Assembly (NCBI GenBank): GCA_026214975.1
Contig: CM047810.1
Location: 33,853,255-33,917,254, forward strand
Length of the DNA stretch: 64,000 nt
From: Gentiana macrophylla
Taxonomy: Eukaryota > Streptophyta > Magnoliopsida > Gentianales > Gentianaceae
Reading direction: 5' to 3'
Positions 21,531 through 34,385 of the stretch are shown in pieces; position 1 is the stretch's first letter, and each line of letters starts with the position of its first letter. The notes beneath the pieces are model-generated. The model ran no database searches. It worked only from the letters and a program-made list of their open reading frames with translations, and was not told the origin of the DNA. The translations under genes and the position numbers were made by a program.

Positions 21531-22084
21531 AACACAAGCAATCTTCAAACCTTCATCCCAAGAACCCTAATTTTTGTGGTCTATACAATTCGGAATCACC
21601 CGAAACTTGGTGATCTTATAGGAAATTCTCCGATCTACAACTTTTATCTTTTCAGTTTTTCCAAATTCGTTCTAATTTGGTCACAATCGGCACCTTAAAT
21701 CACTGCTATCATTCTGGAAATTTATGACAGATTGCACCAGTTTCTGAAAAATGATTGTTTGAGCCACTTCTAGACCTCCGAAAAATCTGAAATTTTGACA
21801 TCATCTAGAAAACTCTCTGTTCTACAAATTTTGTCTTTTGAGTTTTGGAAAATTCGTCTTAGTTTGGTCATTAAATACGTGGGTTTCACACCAGGGTGTG
21901 AAAATTTTCACACCTGTGTAATTCTGCTGTCGAAAAATTTCATTACGATTGAGCATAAGGGTGAGTGTAAACACGAGAGTTGTGCGAATATATATTATTT
22001 TGGTCATGGATTACAACATATTTTATTCACATTGTCTTATTCGGGATAAGGAATATGAGTTCTGCATTGATCACGATGAAGAGA

Positions 22085-22333
22085 CGACTTTAGTTAGTAA
22101 TGACGGTGGTTAAGGAGTTGGACTTGCTGTCGTATAGGCATCCTCATCCTTATTACATTCATACTGGAAGTCGTCGGGTTCAGGTTACAAGACAAGCGTG
22201 GGTTCCCGTTGAACTTAACGGTTATAAATCTGACATGTTATGTGACGTGTTTCCAATGAGAGGTGAATCTATAGTTTTCGGACAGGCATGGTTAAGTGAG
22301 TATAAAGTCAGGTATAATTCATCCCGTACTTGA
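22085..22333 (+). pseudogene. Ty3/gypsy protease remnant
   Basis: The open block reads LSYRHPHPYYIHTGS...VTRQAWVPVELNGYKSDMLCDVFPM...GQAWLSEYKVRYN. This matches the C-terminal half of the chromovirus-type gypsy protease, where a hydrophobic CDVVPM-like block and a GRPW-like block are typical. The catalytic Asp half lies upstream and is not recognisable. It stops at 22331-22333. Confidence 0.6.
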
Positions 22334-22348
22334 TATTCATTTTATGGT

Positions 22349-23320
22349 ATGGGCCAGAAGTATGTCCTTGACACGAGACGTGGTTTAGTTGTTGAAGAGG
22401 TAAATGAAATTGTGGAGGCACAATTAAAGGAGAAGTTCGATGAAGTGAGACAGGAGATAGATGCGACCATACAGGCGGCAGTGACACCTTTACGTGATGA
22501 CATACGTGAGATTCGTGAGACACTTGCTACTTTGTTGTCCGCTGCAAACCGAGGTGATGACGGAGGAGGAAGAGGTGGTAGAGGTGATAGAGGAGGTAGA
22601 GCAAGAAAGGAGGAAGATGAGCGGAGGTGGCAGGAATCCAAAGTGAACTTGCAGAAACAATTAGACATGTTTACGGCTGAATGGAAACAAACAGGGGCTG
22701 CCTCGCAGAAAGCAACAGACTTGCCCACGGTTGAGGACACACTCCAGGTGGAACCTTGTGCCGTTATTAAGCATGAGCACATTAGTTATGCGGAGTTGCC
22801 TTCCCTCATTGAGGCTGAGGTAATTACACAGGTAGATGCGTTGGTTGATGTTCCTGATGAGCATAGTGAGTGTGTTGTCACTTCTGAGGTTGTATTTGAT
22901 GTTCATGATGGTACAGAGGTTGAGATCGCTGTTGAGAATGAGAAGGCAACCATGCTCACCATTGAGCCACTTTTGAATTATGTTGCCCCAGCATTTTCTT
23001 TGCAGGTACATGCTCCTTTTGTTGGAGGCGTTGACAATATTGCCAAGTCGGCTGGGTCACTTGCGCACTTAAAAGATATACAAGCAGCACATATTTATCA
23101 TGATCCATTTTTGGTGCATTGTCGTCCTTTCGATTTTGTGGTTGCTGATTATTATGTTGGCCCCGTTCGTTTGTACAAGAGACTGGTTACTGAAGTGTTC
23201 ACCTCTTTACTTTTCCTGGATGTACTTCACTATGAGGGCCGACTCACATTTGTTTGGCCACGCTTACTATTCGATCCAGGTGGATTCGAGGACGAATCCT
23301 TTCGAACCGGGAGGGAATGA
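22349..23320 (+). CDS. 323-aa ORF of the 3-kb gypsy derivative (gag-like coiled coil fused to pol remnants)
   Basis: Intact ORF starting MGQKYVLDTRRG, 15 bases after the protease remnant. Residues ~15-75 form a heptad-rich coiled coil like a gypsy gag N-terminus (VEEVNEIVEAQLKEKFDEV), followed by a Gly/Arg-rich box (GGGRGGRGDRGGR, possible RNA binding) and a charged helix. Residues ~120-230 are acidic and unrecognised. The last ~15 residues (LLFDPGGFEDESF) are the usual gypsy pol terminus. It reads through the polypurine tract and its stop lies in the 3' LTR start. The order protease, gag-like, pol end is rearranged. Whether the protein is made is unknown. Confidence 0.6.
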   Translation: MGQKYVLDTRRGLVVEEVNEIVEAQLKEKFDEVRQEIDATIQAAVTPLRDDIREIRETLATLLSAANRGDDGGGRGGRGDRGGRARKEEDERRWQESKVNLQKQLDMFTAEWKQTGAASQKATDLPTVEDTLQVEPCAVIKHEHISYAELPSLIEAEVITQVDALVDVPDEHSECVVTSEVVFDVHDGTEVEIAVENEKATMLTIEPLLNYVAPAFSLQVHAPFVGGVDNIAKSAGSLAHLKDIQAAHIYHDPFLVHCRPFDFVVADYYVGPVRLYKRLVTEVFTSLLFLDVLHYEGRLTFVWPRLLFDPGGFEDESFRTGRE

Positions 23321-23853
23321 TGTGATCCAGTTCATGCTCGGAGGATACCATCATTCGTGCTATTTATGGATATTATTTAATTAATTAGGAGGTGGTTTTA
23401 TTTTATATTGGATTTTTAGCACTTTATTTTATTTATTCTTTTATTAGCCAATAGGAACATTTCGTTTCTGGCCCATAGGAGATAGGCACATTTTTAAGTG
23501 GGAATTTCTCCCACATTGCTTAGATGTTGCTTTTTCTTTTGGTTGTAAGCCTATATAAGGCAAACACTAGCTTTTTATTTGGTAGACACACACACAATTA
23601 TTTTATGAGAAATCAAATTATTGAGTTTTACTCAACCAAGTCGTAAGGCTTGAATATCACTTGCGAGTGAGAATTTTCTTTGTCGTAGAAAGTTCAACCC
23701 TTTGAGGATTTACCAGCATTGTGAGCATTTGTTGGGCGTTCTCTGCCTATGATTTAGTTGGATTACTAGGTCTAGGATCATTGGCTCGTCATTGTTCCCC
23801 TTAGTTACTTCCTGGGCAAAACATCAGATCTGGTTCCAACCGGAATCACATCA
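23318..23853 (+). mobile_element. 3' LTR of the 3-kb gypsy derivative
   Basis: 536 bases, nearly identical to 20841-21372, preceded by the polypurine tract CCGGGAGGGAA and followed by the ACTAC target duplication. Confidence 0.93.
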
Positions 23854-23867
23854 ACTACCCTACCCAC

Positions 23868-24474
23868 TGCAGGATATACAGAAACCCGAATCCGGATCCG
23901 ATCCATAATTGGATCGTCAGATCTGATTCACGGCACCGATCGAGACGCTCGATCATGCACAGCGGAAGCTACGAATTAAAATTCATTTTTCGATTTTACC
24001 ACGATATGATTCGCATAATAAATTAATCTACAAGAAGGTTAGTAGATTTACCCCAACTGGAGAGAAGCCGTGTTCTTCCGGACTGTATTTCCAAGCGACG
24101 ACGGGTGGACGTCGATCCTCGTAGTGAAACCTCCTCGAATATGCTTAAGAAAAACCCTAGGTTTTTTTCCTCCAAATGGCTAGAACAAGAAAACTAAATT
24201 TTCTCTTCTTTTTAATCAAATGTGGCGCAAATTATAATGTCCTATTGTGTTGGGAGAAACTCTCTTTATATAGGAAAATAACTAATCAAGAGAGAGTTAT
24301 CATTTTCACAATACAATTACCTATTTCCATAAGGAAAATATATTTTCCATAAAATAAGAGATAATCTCCATAAATGAGATAATGATTATAAAATCAATCT
24401 CTTATTTTTCCATTAATTATCTAACAAATAAATAATTAATTAATTACACATGTGACATAATCTAGGAAAATTTC
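23868..24474 (-). mobile_element. Solo LTR (LARD-related family), 3' part
   Basis: With 49207-50350 this forms one minus-strand LTR of ~1.75 kb, split by Sirevirus B. The outer edges have a perfect target duplication CCCAC (23863-23867 and 50351-50355) in the minisatellite. This end begins TGCAGGATATACAG on the plus strand. No internal domain or second LTR is present, so it is a solo LTR made by LTR-LTR recombination. Confidence 0.82.
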
Positions 24475-26144
24475 TGTTGGTCCCATAAAAAGGCTTTGGT
24501 TAAGTTTAGGGGGTGGTGAATAAACTTAACACTTAAAACTTTTAGAGTTAACAAATTAAGCAAGTTCAGTAGCCTGCTGACAGCTCAGTAGTCTGCTGAC
24601 TGTTGATTTAACTGAATTTGTTGCAGCGGAATATATTCAAATTAAACATTATTACTTGTTGTAAAAATATGATACTAAGTATTAGATACTCAGTAGTGTG
24701 AGTGTGTGATTCAGTTGCTAATTTCAGTTGGTTGATGTGCTAAATGTACTAAATGCAGAAAGTAAGTAGGCATTTTTTATAGTGGTTCCAGGTGGTGTAA
24801 TCCTATCAGTCCACTCTTCTCCTGTGATGTTGGAGGTAATTCACTAGAGATCTTTGAGGTTGCAGTTACAAAAACCCCTAAGTTGTCTGTCCTTCACCAA
24901 TAACTATGGCTTCACAAACCGAACACTTGGAACAGTAGGATTGTCGCCTCCAAAGTCTTCCACTTTGCTCCTTGAAGGGTAGGATTGCCTCTTCACCACT
25001 CCTCCACCACAAACAACACCCTTGACACCCAAAAGAGGCTTCACTGTCTTCAAGAGGTTTCTTGTAAAGAAAGTTTGAATCAAGTAAGTGATTCAGCTTT
25101 CAGCAGCTTGATCAGGATGAAATGATCAGCAGCTTGATGTCTTCAAGTGTGTATACATAATGTAACTTGATAGCATATTACACTTGAAGAATTTACTAGA
25201 TCAGTAGCTTTAAGCTCAGTAATGTCAGCAGGGTGATTTCTTGATAGAAAACTGATAGCTCAGGATTGATTGTTGTTTTTCAAAATTCATCATCTGTTTC
25301 TGTATCAGGGGTCTTCTATTTATAGGTGAGAATCCTTGTGACTTGTGTTTGAAATTCAAAACATAGTTGTTTCAGATTTGTCCCATCTTGACTTGCTTTC
25401 TATCCGTGTACATAGTACTGACACTGTCAGTTTGCTTTTTGACGGTTTCCATACTGTCCACCTTTTGACTTGTATCCATTGGATAAACCTCTGTTTTTTT
25501 CCAACGTTCTTTTAATCTTGACCATTGATTTGTTGACAAGATCAAGAGTTGTTATCTGTCATTTTCCTTGTAATCTTCCAATGTAACCTTTGATTAAACC
25601 GAAATATGCATTCAGCGGGTTTTTGTGTGTAAGTCTGCTGAAATACTTATCAGTCAGCTGTCTGAAGTTTGTTGTGTTTATAAAACTCTTCAGCTGACTG
25701 TCTTTTATCTAACTTTTAATTATGAAGTTAGATTACACCAATTTGAACATAACTAAGTTCCAATCACCACTTAACTTATGGAACTTAGACCTTGTACACA
25801 AGGTATATGTAATCAGTATAGTTCATCACAGACTTCCCTAAATTCTTATTCCATATCCTTGACTTTAAACACTAAGTTTTATCCCTTAGCCATCAATAAC
25901 TGAGTTTGAGCCCTCAGCCTTCAGTCATCAGCAGGTTCCTAACTAGTCTACTGACTCAGGTACCTTACTGACCTTGACATGTCTGCTGATGAAAGTCAGC
26001 TGACCTTTTACAATGCTTGTTGGATCAAACCTATACAAAGATCAAACTCTAATAAGCATATACATTTGATCTAGACATCTTTTTGTCTTTGCTCTATAAC
26101 AGCTAGTCTGGCACTCATCACTAAAACTTAAAATATGTCCAACA
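24475..26144 (-). mobile_element. Sirevirus B 3' LTR
   Basis: 1670 bases; on the minus strand TGTTGGACATATTTTAAG to GGGACCAACA. It keeps many intact CAG/CTG sites (such as 24565-24605) that read as CGA/TCG strings in the other LTR near 47607-47680. Confidence 0.95.
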
Positions 26145-26163
26145 ATTTTCCCCTTTTTGGTGA
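26145..26163 (-). other. Polypurine tract of Sirevirus B
   Basis: On the minus strand CCAAAAAGGGGAAAATT immediately precedes the 3' LTR, the same tract as in Sirevirus A. Confidence 0.88.
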
Positions 26164-26264
26164 TGATGCCAATACCCTCCTTACAGCAAAGCAAAAAGAG
26201 TAAAAACAAAAATACAGAACAAATTCAGTCATTTCTCATTATAATCATGTTTGTTCAAAAGTTA

Positions 26265-27487
26265 TTACAATCTAGATTCAGCAATAATAAGAAAACAGGT
26301 GTGAGTATACTGATCTAGTTCCTCCTTTCTCTTTCTTGTCTTTCTCTTTCTTGTTGCTCTTGATATTCCCTTATGTCTCTGACCATTTCTCATCCATTGA
26401 TTTACAATAAGGGAAAAATCAATATGAGGATTCACTTCTTTCCACCATTTCCATGCCTCAGGTAGAGTTAGATTAATTTGGTGTACTCTGAATCCTAAAC
26501 GCATGTATAATTGCTTGAATTCTTCCAATGATTCTCTTGCTGAAGTAGTAGGTAGACTTCTTCCACCTCTTCCACTTCTTCCACCTCTACCACCTCTGTG
26601 TGAAGCTCTTAAGGATTTAACTCTTGCTTCCCAAAACTTAAGTCCCAAAAAGGAATTTAACCCCTCATAGAAACCCTTGTCAAGGTAAGGTCTCCTCTTA
26701 TTGTAGTATTGCTTCTTGTATTCTTTGAAGAGGTCATCAGTAAGCTGAAGTCTGCCAGGTGCAGGTTCTCTGAATGCATTTGTATCAGCCTCCCATTTCT
26801 TTTGAGCAAAAATCCTTGCAGCCTCTTTTGCTACTGATGTCTGGCTCTCTTCCCCCTTATTGACATCATCAACAAAACGAGAAAGCAGGCCATGGACACT
26901 CTCCTGTGTGATCACTAAATTATTCAGTTGACCTTCCATAATTTCTGATCTAGTGTCAACTATTGTGAACCTTCCTTCCATTGTTTGCTCCAGTAGAGTT
27001 ATCCTCTCAGTGATCTTAGGATCTAATGCAAAGAGTTGAGATGTTCCAAAGAAAGGTCGTGTACAAAGAGACTTGGGTGCTTCAGCAAGCTTATCAAGTT
27101 TCTTGTGAATGAAGGCAAATTGTTCTTTCAAAAACTGATCCTTCAGTGTATTCCCTTGTTTTATGCATCTCACATCTTAGGTAAGGTCAGCAAGAGCAAA
27201 TTGAGTGGATGTGATATTGGAAGCAACTGTTTCAGTAGTCCTCCCTCTATTTTCCACTAAGTTCATCAAATCTTCAAATCTTTGCTCTTTTCTGTCAAGT
27301 TGAGTTCTTAACTGTGTAATGTCATTTTTGACTGTTCTCAACTCATCCAACACCTGTGGTGGTACTCCACCAGCCATACATCTAGCCATATGTCTAGCAG
27401 CCATACATCAGCAGGCTCTTCAACATTGTATTGTGCCCTCTGTCTGCTGACAACCACGGCCCAACTCATATCCCTTCCAGCAGGATC
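26265..27487 (-). pseudogene. Sirevirus B 3' ORF, C-terminal part
   Basis: The main open block (27173-26265) is a coiled coil (KITERITLLEQTMEGRFTIV) followed by HGLLSRFVDDVNKGEE, a Gly/Arg-rich run (GGRGGRSGRGGRS) and a basic Arg/Lys tail. It matches 16970-17814 of Sirevirus A block by block. A stop or shift at ~27175 separates it from the upstream helix (27404-27177, VLDELRTVKNDITQLRTQLD). The block is interrupted upstream by the solo LTR at 27493. Confidence 0.8.
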
Positions 27488-27492
27488 AGGAC

Positions 27493-29212
27493 TGTTGGTC
27501 CCTTGGAAAGGCTAACACAAGTTTAGAGGGGGGGTGAATAAACTTGTCACCAAAAACTTTCCCAAAACTGAAAAAGCCCCAAGAACTGAGTTTTTGCCAA
27601 ACTCAAATCGATGCTCGCCTCGGCTTTGTTCTGTGCCTTTAACTTGTGCGGAGTTCAGCTAACTTAACCGAGTATAAGTCAATACTGACTTATATTTAAT
27701 CTTGTTAACTGGCAGTGGATAAAACTAGCCTTCAGTGCAATATATGTGTCAATAAGAGTCTAGACCTTCTATGTATCAATTCAGTGCTGACTCGGTGTCT
27801 GGTGTTTGATGAGTGATAATGCAACAAATAAAACAAACATAAGAGCATAAAGTAATATAAAACAAGATTTGTTTATGGAAGTTCTGGGCGGTGTAATCCC
27901 GTATGTCTCCCTTTCTCCTGTGGTGTAGGAGGTATCACTAGAATTTGAGATAACCGTTACAAAATCCTAGCACTTTGACAGTCCTTCACGACACCATAGT
28001 TTCACTGTCTACACAAAATAAAGAAAGGTGAGATTGCTCCCTTCACTCTGCACACTGATCCTTCGGAGGGGGAATGACTCCTTCACCAGCTCACCACCAA
28101 CACAAACATAGTCCACAAACTGCACCAACAGCTGTGGCAACCAAGTTGCAACCTTATGAAGAAAGGTGGAATTGCTCTCTTCAAACTATGCACAGCCAAC
28201 CCTTTTTCACAAAGGTTAGGTTTAGAATTAATCAAGGATTAATTCAGTGAGCTGTCTGGTTCTTCTGGATCTGACTTTGTAGCTCCAAGATGCCTTATTT
28301 CCCCTTTAATGGGTTACTGGATCGTTCTTTGAAATCTTCAAGGCAATTCTGTTGGCTTCCCCTTTTCTAGATATATATGATCTGATTTTCTGGATCTGGA
28401 TCTTTGGATATGTGCTTGTAAAGCTCTTTTTCTGATCCTTCTCATGCCTGTTCTTCAAGTGATTCTCTTGTGTATTTATAGGGGTGATGTAACGGTCACT
28501 AGCTCTTGTAGCCGTTACACTTGTCGTTTAACCAACGTTCATATGTACGATCTTTGTCGTATTGTCAGTTTAAATTCAGCAAGGCCTTGACTCAGTTTTC
28601 TACTCTTCTTCAAAACTGAGTACCTTGTATACTTGACATCTGACTTTAATTGACTAAGTCAGAGTACACCATTCAGTTTCTTCTTTTATTGGTAACTGAT
28701 AATCTTTGTCCTTAAGATTATTTAGTTTTACATGATCTATTGTTCAGGTCCAGGTCACCACAGACTTGCCTGAATCCTGACTTATAGTCACGACTTAATC
28801 AGCTTCTAACTGAGTTTGAACCCTCAGTTCTTCAATATTCAATAATCGAGTCTGTGACCTCGGTTCTTGATCTTCATAGATAAGCCAACTGAGTCTGTGT
28901 CCCTCAGCGAACTTATCTTCTTCAGTTATTGCATAACTGAGTTTGAACCCTCAGTTCTTCATGTGCATACTCAGTTTTCTTGTTGTGATTCAGCTGTTTG
29001 CCTAGTTCCTATTCTATTACAATGCTTGTCTGAAACAACCTATACAAGGTTCAGACTCTAGATAGAACTTATACATTTTCTCTAGACCATTTCTTGGTTC
29101 TTCTTCAATTATGCACTATAATAGTTAGTTATGACTTCATCATCTTGGGTTGTAAGTGATTTGTCTAATTACGTGACGAATCATCATCAAAACATAAATA
29201 ATATTTCCAACA
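27493..29212 (-). mobile_element. Solo LTR of a second Sirevirus family, inside Sirevirus B
   Basis: 1720 bases, TGTTGGTCCC to TTTCCAACA on the plus strand, with target duplication AGGAC (27488-27492 and 29213-29217). The GTTGGTCCCTTGGAAAGG end and the long length resemble the other Sirevirus LTRs, but the body is different (CTGAGTTTGAACCCTCAG repeated several times). No internal sequence remains. It splits the 3' ORF of Sirevirus B. Confidence 0.9.
28780..28965 (-). repeat. Short repeats of TGAGTTTGAACCCTCAGTTCTTC type within the solo LTR
   Basis: CTGAGTTTGAACCCTCAG occurs near 28809 and 28946, with diverged copies between (GAGTCTGTGACCTCGG, GAGTCTGTGTCCCTCAG). Related strings occur near the U3 start of the Sirevirus A and B LTRs. 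Confidence 0.55.
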
Positions 29213-29217
29213 AGGAC

Positions 29218-30183
29218 CTTCTTCAACCATAGCACCAAAAATATCATCCAAAATGAGATCTTGTGCTGGTTGAGGTTCCAAGATAGGTTCTTCTTCAAAC
29301 AATGGTACATATGCCTGTTGGGGTTCAGCAGCAACAGGTTCTTTCTTAGGCACTTGAAACTCCTTATCACTGAAGTCATAGTCCAAAGAAATTGCTCATC
29401 TCATCAATAACAATGAGCTTCATCGACTATCCTTTCCTTCATACATCTTTTTGCCACAAAGAGGGTCAGCACTACAAACAAAGATGTTCTTCAATGATTG
29501 TAGGGGTTTCCTCCAAACCCATTGTGAGTTCCAACCTTTGTCCAGTGTTTGCCGATCCTCAAGAACTCTGCACCTCCAGTTCCGACCTTTGTTCAGGTGC
29601 TGTTTGTTCCTCAGCAGCCTGAACCTCCTCAAAAAGTATGGGTGATCCTTCAAAACCCATCACCATGTCCAATTTCTGTCCTATCACTGTTTGTTCCTCA
29701 GTGAGTAGGACCTTTTCTTCTAAAGCAATAAAAGGAAAAATAGCCGTATTCTCCTCTAGAAATCCTCCAGCATCAGAAATTTTCTGTAGAGTATCAGTAG
29801 ATTTAGATAGAGTACCCTGAGTATCAATCCATTCCTGATATTGAGCTGAATCTTCAGAATTGATATCAGGCTCACTGTGTTCAATAACTTTCTCTTCATC
29901 TAAATTTTTAGTCTGCTGATCATCAGAATTCACATTAGATTCCACAACCTTGAATGTATCAGATGTGCCAACCAACCTTTTACCTCCAAGATTTATTCCA
30001 TCATTGATTAGAGCCTCCATATCGTCTATAGAAAGATCTTCCAGATCTTCATCCATTTGGTCAGGTTGCTGGCCCTCAGCAGATTTTTCAGCACCAATAG
30101 ACTGTTCTACTCTTGGTTCAGTTGGCAATGATGTTCCACTGGCTTCTCCTTGATGTGGGGGATGATCATCATCAAAATCAGAT
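29218..30183 (-). pseudogene. Sirevirus B 3' ORF, middle part
   Basis: The open block 30128-29559 is acidic and matches 15890-16450 of Sirevirus A (KSAEGQQPDQMDEDLEDLSIDDMEALIN). The next block is DYDFSDKEFQVPKKE at 29386-29165. One frame change lies near 29420-29560. The left end is cut by the solo LTR and the right end by the LARD at the Asp-rich stretch. Confidence 0.8.
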
Positions 30184-30188
30184 GATGA

Positions 30189-32010
30189 TGTAAGGTGTAG
30201 TGCCCGAAAGACAATTATATAATTGTTTTAGGACGGAATTAGTAATTCATCTTATTATATGCATGTATGCTTATAATTAAGACACTACTGAAAACCCTAA
30301 GTACCTCGTTTATGTAATCACATAACTCAGTGTATTGCTATACACAAGAGGATTGAGTTACTGAGATGTACTTAAAATTAACTTAGTCCGTAGCGCTTAT
30401 TAATCGTAGTACGGGTCTCTAGATTAATTTGCTATTAATGCTCTGAGAACACTTTACGGTGTGACAGCCTTATCCGGATCATCGGTAATAGGGTACCTAG
30501 TGGGGCATTTATATATGATGATAATCATATAGTAATTTGGACCGATTTGATTTGAGTTCTCGATATAATTCCGTGTTCGAGAAGTCTTGTCGAATCACAA
30601 GATGATCATATATGGATTAATCTCAATCTGAGGTGATCACGCATAACCGCTTAGACTAGGGTAGAGTTTGATGTGTTAGTAAGGATCACTTCGCAGATGT
30701 GGTCCAACACTTCTCGCTGGCTCTATTCGAATGAGTGAGTGGTCCGTGTTATCACAGAATATGGAATCCATTCCTTCCTAGGGAAGTAGATAGACAATTC
30801 CTTATTTGTTAACCCTAAAACCGATCGATGGGCCCGGCTCATATTATATTGGTTATGAAACGAATTGATCACTAGGGGTTAATGTTAAATAAGGATAATA
30901 TGTTTCGAGAAGGGTTTACGGAAATATCCCGAATCAAGTGAATAATCTATGTAGGATTTATCCGTATGTAATGATTATATCGCGACGATTTCGACTCATA
31001 AATTGAGTGTAAGTTATCTATATTCGATAGAGTTCAATTTCGGGTTTATGGTGGTGTAATCCCGGAATTAATAGGTTGGATATAATTATTCTGTCTGACG
31101 AATAATTTTATTCGACTTATTGTAGCTACTGAATATGGGTCCATGGTCCCCGACGTGGCTCCTAATATAAGCATATAGGTTTTCTCGTCGTTGCACCTCA
31201 ATTATAATTAAATAGTTGGATTGGACTATTTAATTTGATATGTGGATTAATTGTTTAGTTGGACTAAATAATTAAATACACGGAAAAGACATTTTTCGTG
31301 GGCTCGGCCCGAATTGGTGCGTTGACCTAATTTTTGGTCAAATATAGAAAAAGGTGCGTGACCTTATTTTGAGAGAAAGGTGCGCATGCATATTGTGATT
31401 TATTATTTAATTATTAAGAAATTAGTTTTCTTGGATAATTATTTAATATGTGATTTATCTTTTATTTGTTAAATGATAATTCATGGAATATTAGATAATA
31501 ATATGATTTATCCTAATTTGTTTGGGATAATTATTTTATTTATCTTTTATTTGGAAAAGGATTAATATAATAATTATCTCTTAATTATTTAATCCTTGGG
31601 GCTTAAGTTTTACTCTCCTATATAAAGAGAGTTCTTCCAAGCCTTTTGACAATCACTAATCACGCCATATACACAAGAAAGTGGCTTAGAATTTTCGCCA
31701 TCTTTCTTTGTTTTGAGTTGGAATAATCTTCGGATTATTCCGGTAGCATATCAAGGAGGTCCGCGCGCGGGAAACACCATCCACTTGGTGTTCTTTGGGA
31801 GACACACGCTTGGAAGACGGTGGTCGCTCAATCACGTGTTCAAGAGCCTTTTGATCTTGGAGTTAAGCACCATAAAAGTAGTAGCCTCCTAAACCCCTTG
31901 TAGATTTAGATCTTAAATTTATGTTTTTGTTTCGCTTAGATCTAGATCCGATGCATTCCACTGCGTAATCGGGTCAATCTATGATTGATCCGACGATATT
32001 ACATCTAACA
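30189..32010 (+). mobile_element. LARD 5' LTR
   Basis: 1822 bases with a TATA box TATATAAA at 31619-31626. Most differences from the 3' LTR fall at CTG/CAG sites (for example 30733 CTATTCGAATG against 38188 CTATTCTGGAATG). Confidence 0.93.
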
Positions 32011-34385
32011 AGTGGTATCGGAGCCTTTGATCTAACGATCAAAGAATATGAGTTTTAGATCTGTGGAGTGGAAAAGCATGTTATGGTGTTTTTATTTCGC
32101 TTTTTTGTAAATTCAAATTTATCATGTTGTATGCTTGTGAATGTTGTGGTTGAAGAGATGGATTGGGTTGGTACTGCTTAATTCCCAGTAGATCTATTTT
32201 GTAGCTCTTTTGTTTAGTAACAATTGAGCATAGGAATTGTATTTTTATGTCAATTTTCAAAATTATGTAAAAGTAGCATCTTTTATTGTAATTTTATTAT
32301 TCGGGCTCGATAAGATGAAGATCTTGAAGAAAAGATGAAGATCAAGGCGAAACCCAAGGTATGAACGAGGAGAAACGGCTAAAACCTTGTTTTTTTAAAA
32401 GTCATCCAAAGACCTTTAGCAGCGCTTAAAGACGCCACAACAACTTTTCATTTTTGCTTAAACAGTCTGCAAAGCAAGACTGTGAGCGCGCTTTCTGCAC
32501 GCAAAAAAGTTTTTAAAACCCTAGCTTGCGGCTAGGTAATAACATCTTGTTGTTTTTAATTTTATTTTTTTTTATATAATCTGTACTTCTTTTAATTCAA
32601 ATTACATATATATAAAATAAAAATAAAAAAATTTGGAAACAATTGATTTTCAAATGCATCATTGTAATAAAAAAAGGGTTTTATTTAATTATAATAAATT
32701 GGTTTTATTTGATTAACAAGCCTTTTCTCCTCTCGGGTGTTCGTGGTTCGTGATCCGGCGATTCGAGTTCAAGATTTGAAGATCAAGACTCGAAGACATA
32801 GATTAAGTTTTATTTTTCCTTAGAAAATAGTTAGTCGGGGGTACCAACGGTCCATCTCGGTGTTTACTTTTCGGTATAATTTTGTGTTTGATCAAGATTA
32901 CGTGCTTAAAACCGGAAAATTGCCATGACTTGCATCTTCATGATTCCACTCCAATGCATACATGTAGCTAGTTTATTTCGAATAAATTAGGCATGTATAA
33001 CTCGAATAATTAGTCCAATGCTTATTAATTTAATATGTGGTAGTTAAATAATAAGTAGCTAATTATAAAACCGAGGACCCGGTTTATGTCAATCGCTTAC
33101 GATTTTAGTGATGGATTCTCGTGAATCCCACTTGGATAAATCGTTGAGCTTTTTCGGTGATGGCTTCTCGGTGAACCCACCTTAAACAAAAACGAGATTA
33201 CGCTTTGGGTGACAACCTAGAAATCGGAGAATCTTAGTACATGGGTTCGAAATGGTCTAACCATGGTTGGGCGAGTTCAACCGAGCTTCGCTCAATCGAC
33301 TCCCTCCATGTGTGATGTACGTTATGCCAGCCGATAGGACTTAGCATAGCCGATAAGCCTTCGGGCTAAACGGGCTTCTCCTCGCCGATTGGCCTGAATC
33401 ATCACATATGTTCCAACGAATAAGACGGCGTAGGCTTGCCTACATAACCGACCCTATTCGGAGTACTTTGATTTATTGTTTCTTATTGTCAAGGCCAAAA
33501 CCGTAATTAGTAAACCCACCACTTTTTCAAAATATTGAGTGGGAGCGGGAAGGCGACAAACCAACCCCACGGCCTCTACTATAGATGCAAGCACGTGAGA
33601 GAATGGTGACACCTCGTGCGCTTTGATTTTGGCCCTTCGGATGGTGTTCACCGCTATCAAAATTCAAGGCTTGGTCTCCGAAAGGATAGGATATCGGTAC
33701 TCGCCGGGTCATTTGACACCCGCCTCGTAGGCATACTCGGGCGAACTCGAGATCTGATATAGTAGGTCACACTCTTTGTGGATATTTTCAAATATCTAGG
33801 CTAGAAAAAAGGAAGGTAATCAATGATTAAATGTCCGGGATGTCTGATTCCAGTGAGATGTTCGATTCTCGAAGCTTAATCATTGAGAGACATTGTCTCG
33901 CTTTAACCGCCATAAGATCGATATCGACCTCTCGGACAATCATTTATACGAGGTTAAATCCTTGGAATGGTAGGATAGACTTTATAGTTTATTATTCCTA
34001 AAATAAAAATCTAGTAGTGAAAATTTAATTTTGAATTTAACATTCTGTCATATTTTTTACAACTTTAATCTCTAGACTACTGAACTGTTAGAAATAGGAC
34101 TTCATTAAAAAATGTGGAAGTAACAAGTACGTTGTAATTATCAACAGAATGCAGTTAATTTTTTTTTTTTTTTCGGAAAAGATTTCTTCTATTAAGCCTT
34201 TAAAAACTTAAGTGACATAGTATAGGTATGTCACGGGTGTCACTTGTGTTGAACGAGAGACGACCATACTTAGTTTACAAAAGATGACATAGACTATCGA
34301 TAAAATTCATTTAGTGAATTTTAAAAGTGTAATTACACAACAAATTTCTAAATTGAAAAATTGAAAATCATATACATAAGGCTTT

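Larger units (their letters stand above)
20841..23853 (+). mobile_element. 3.0-kb deleted Ty3/gypsy retrotransposon
   Basis: Two ~535-bp LTRs (TGATGTGATCC...GAATCACATCA) and a perfect target duplication ACTAC (20836-20840 and 23854-23858) bound a 1.9-kb interior. The interior keeps a protease remnant, a 323-codon ORF and the gypsy-style end FEDESFRTGRE just before a GGGAGGGAA polypurine tract. RT and integrase are absent, so it must depend on enzymes from another element. The LTRs are nearly identical, so it moved recently. Confidence 0.92.

Noticed and set aside
33454..33712. Small ORFs in the LARD interior as a possible gene
   Set aside because: Under 70 codons, overlapping on one strand in two frames, with no motif; chance ORFs.
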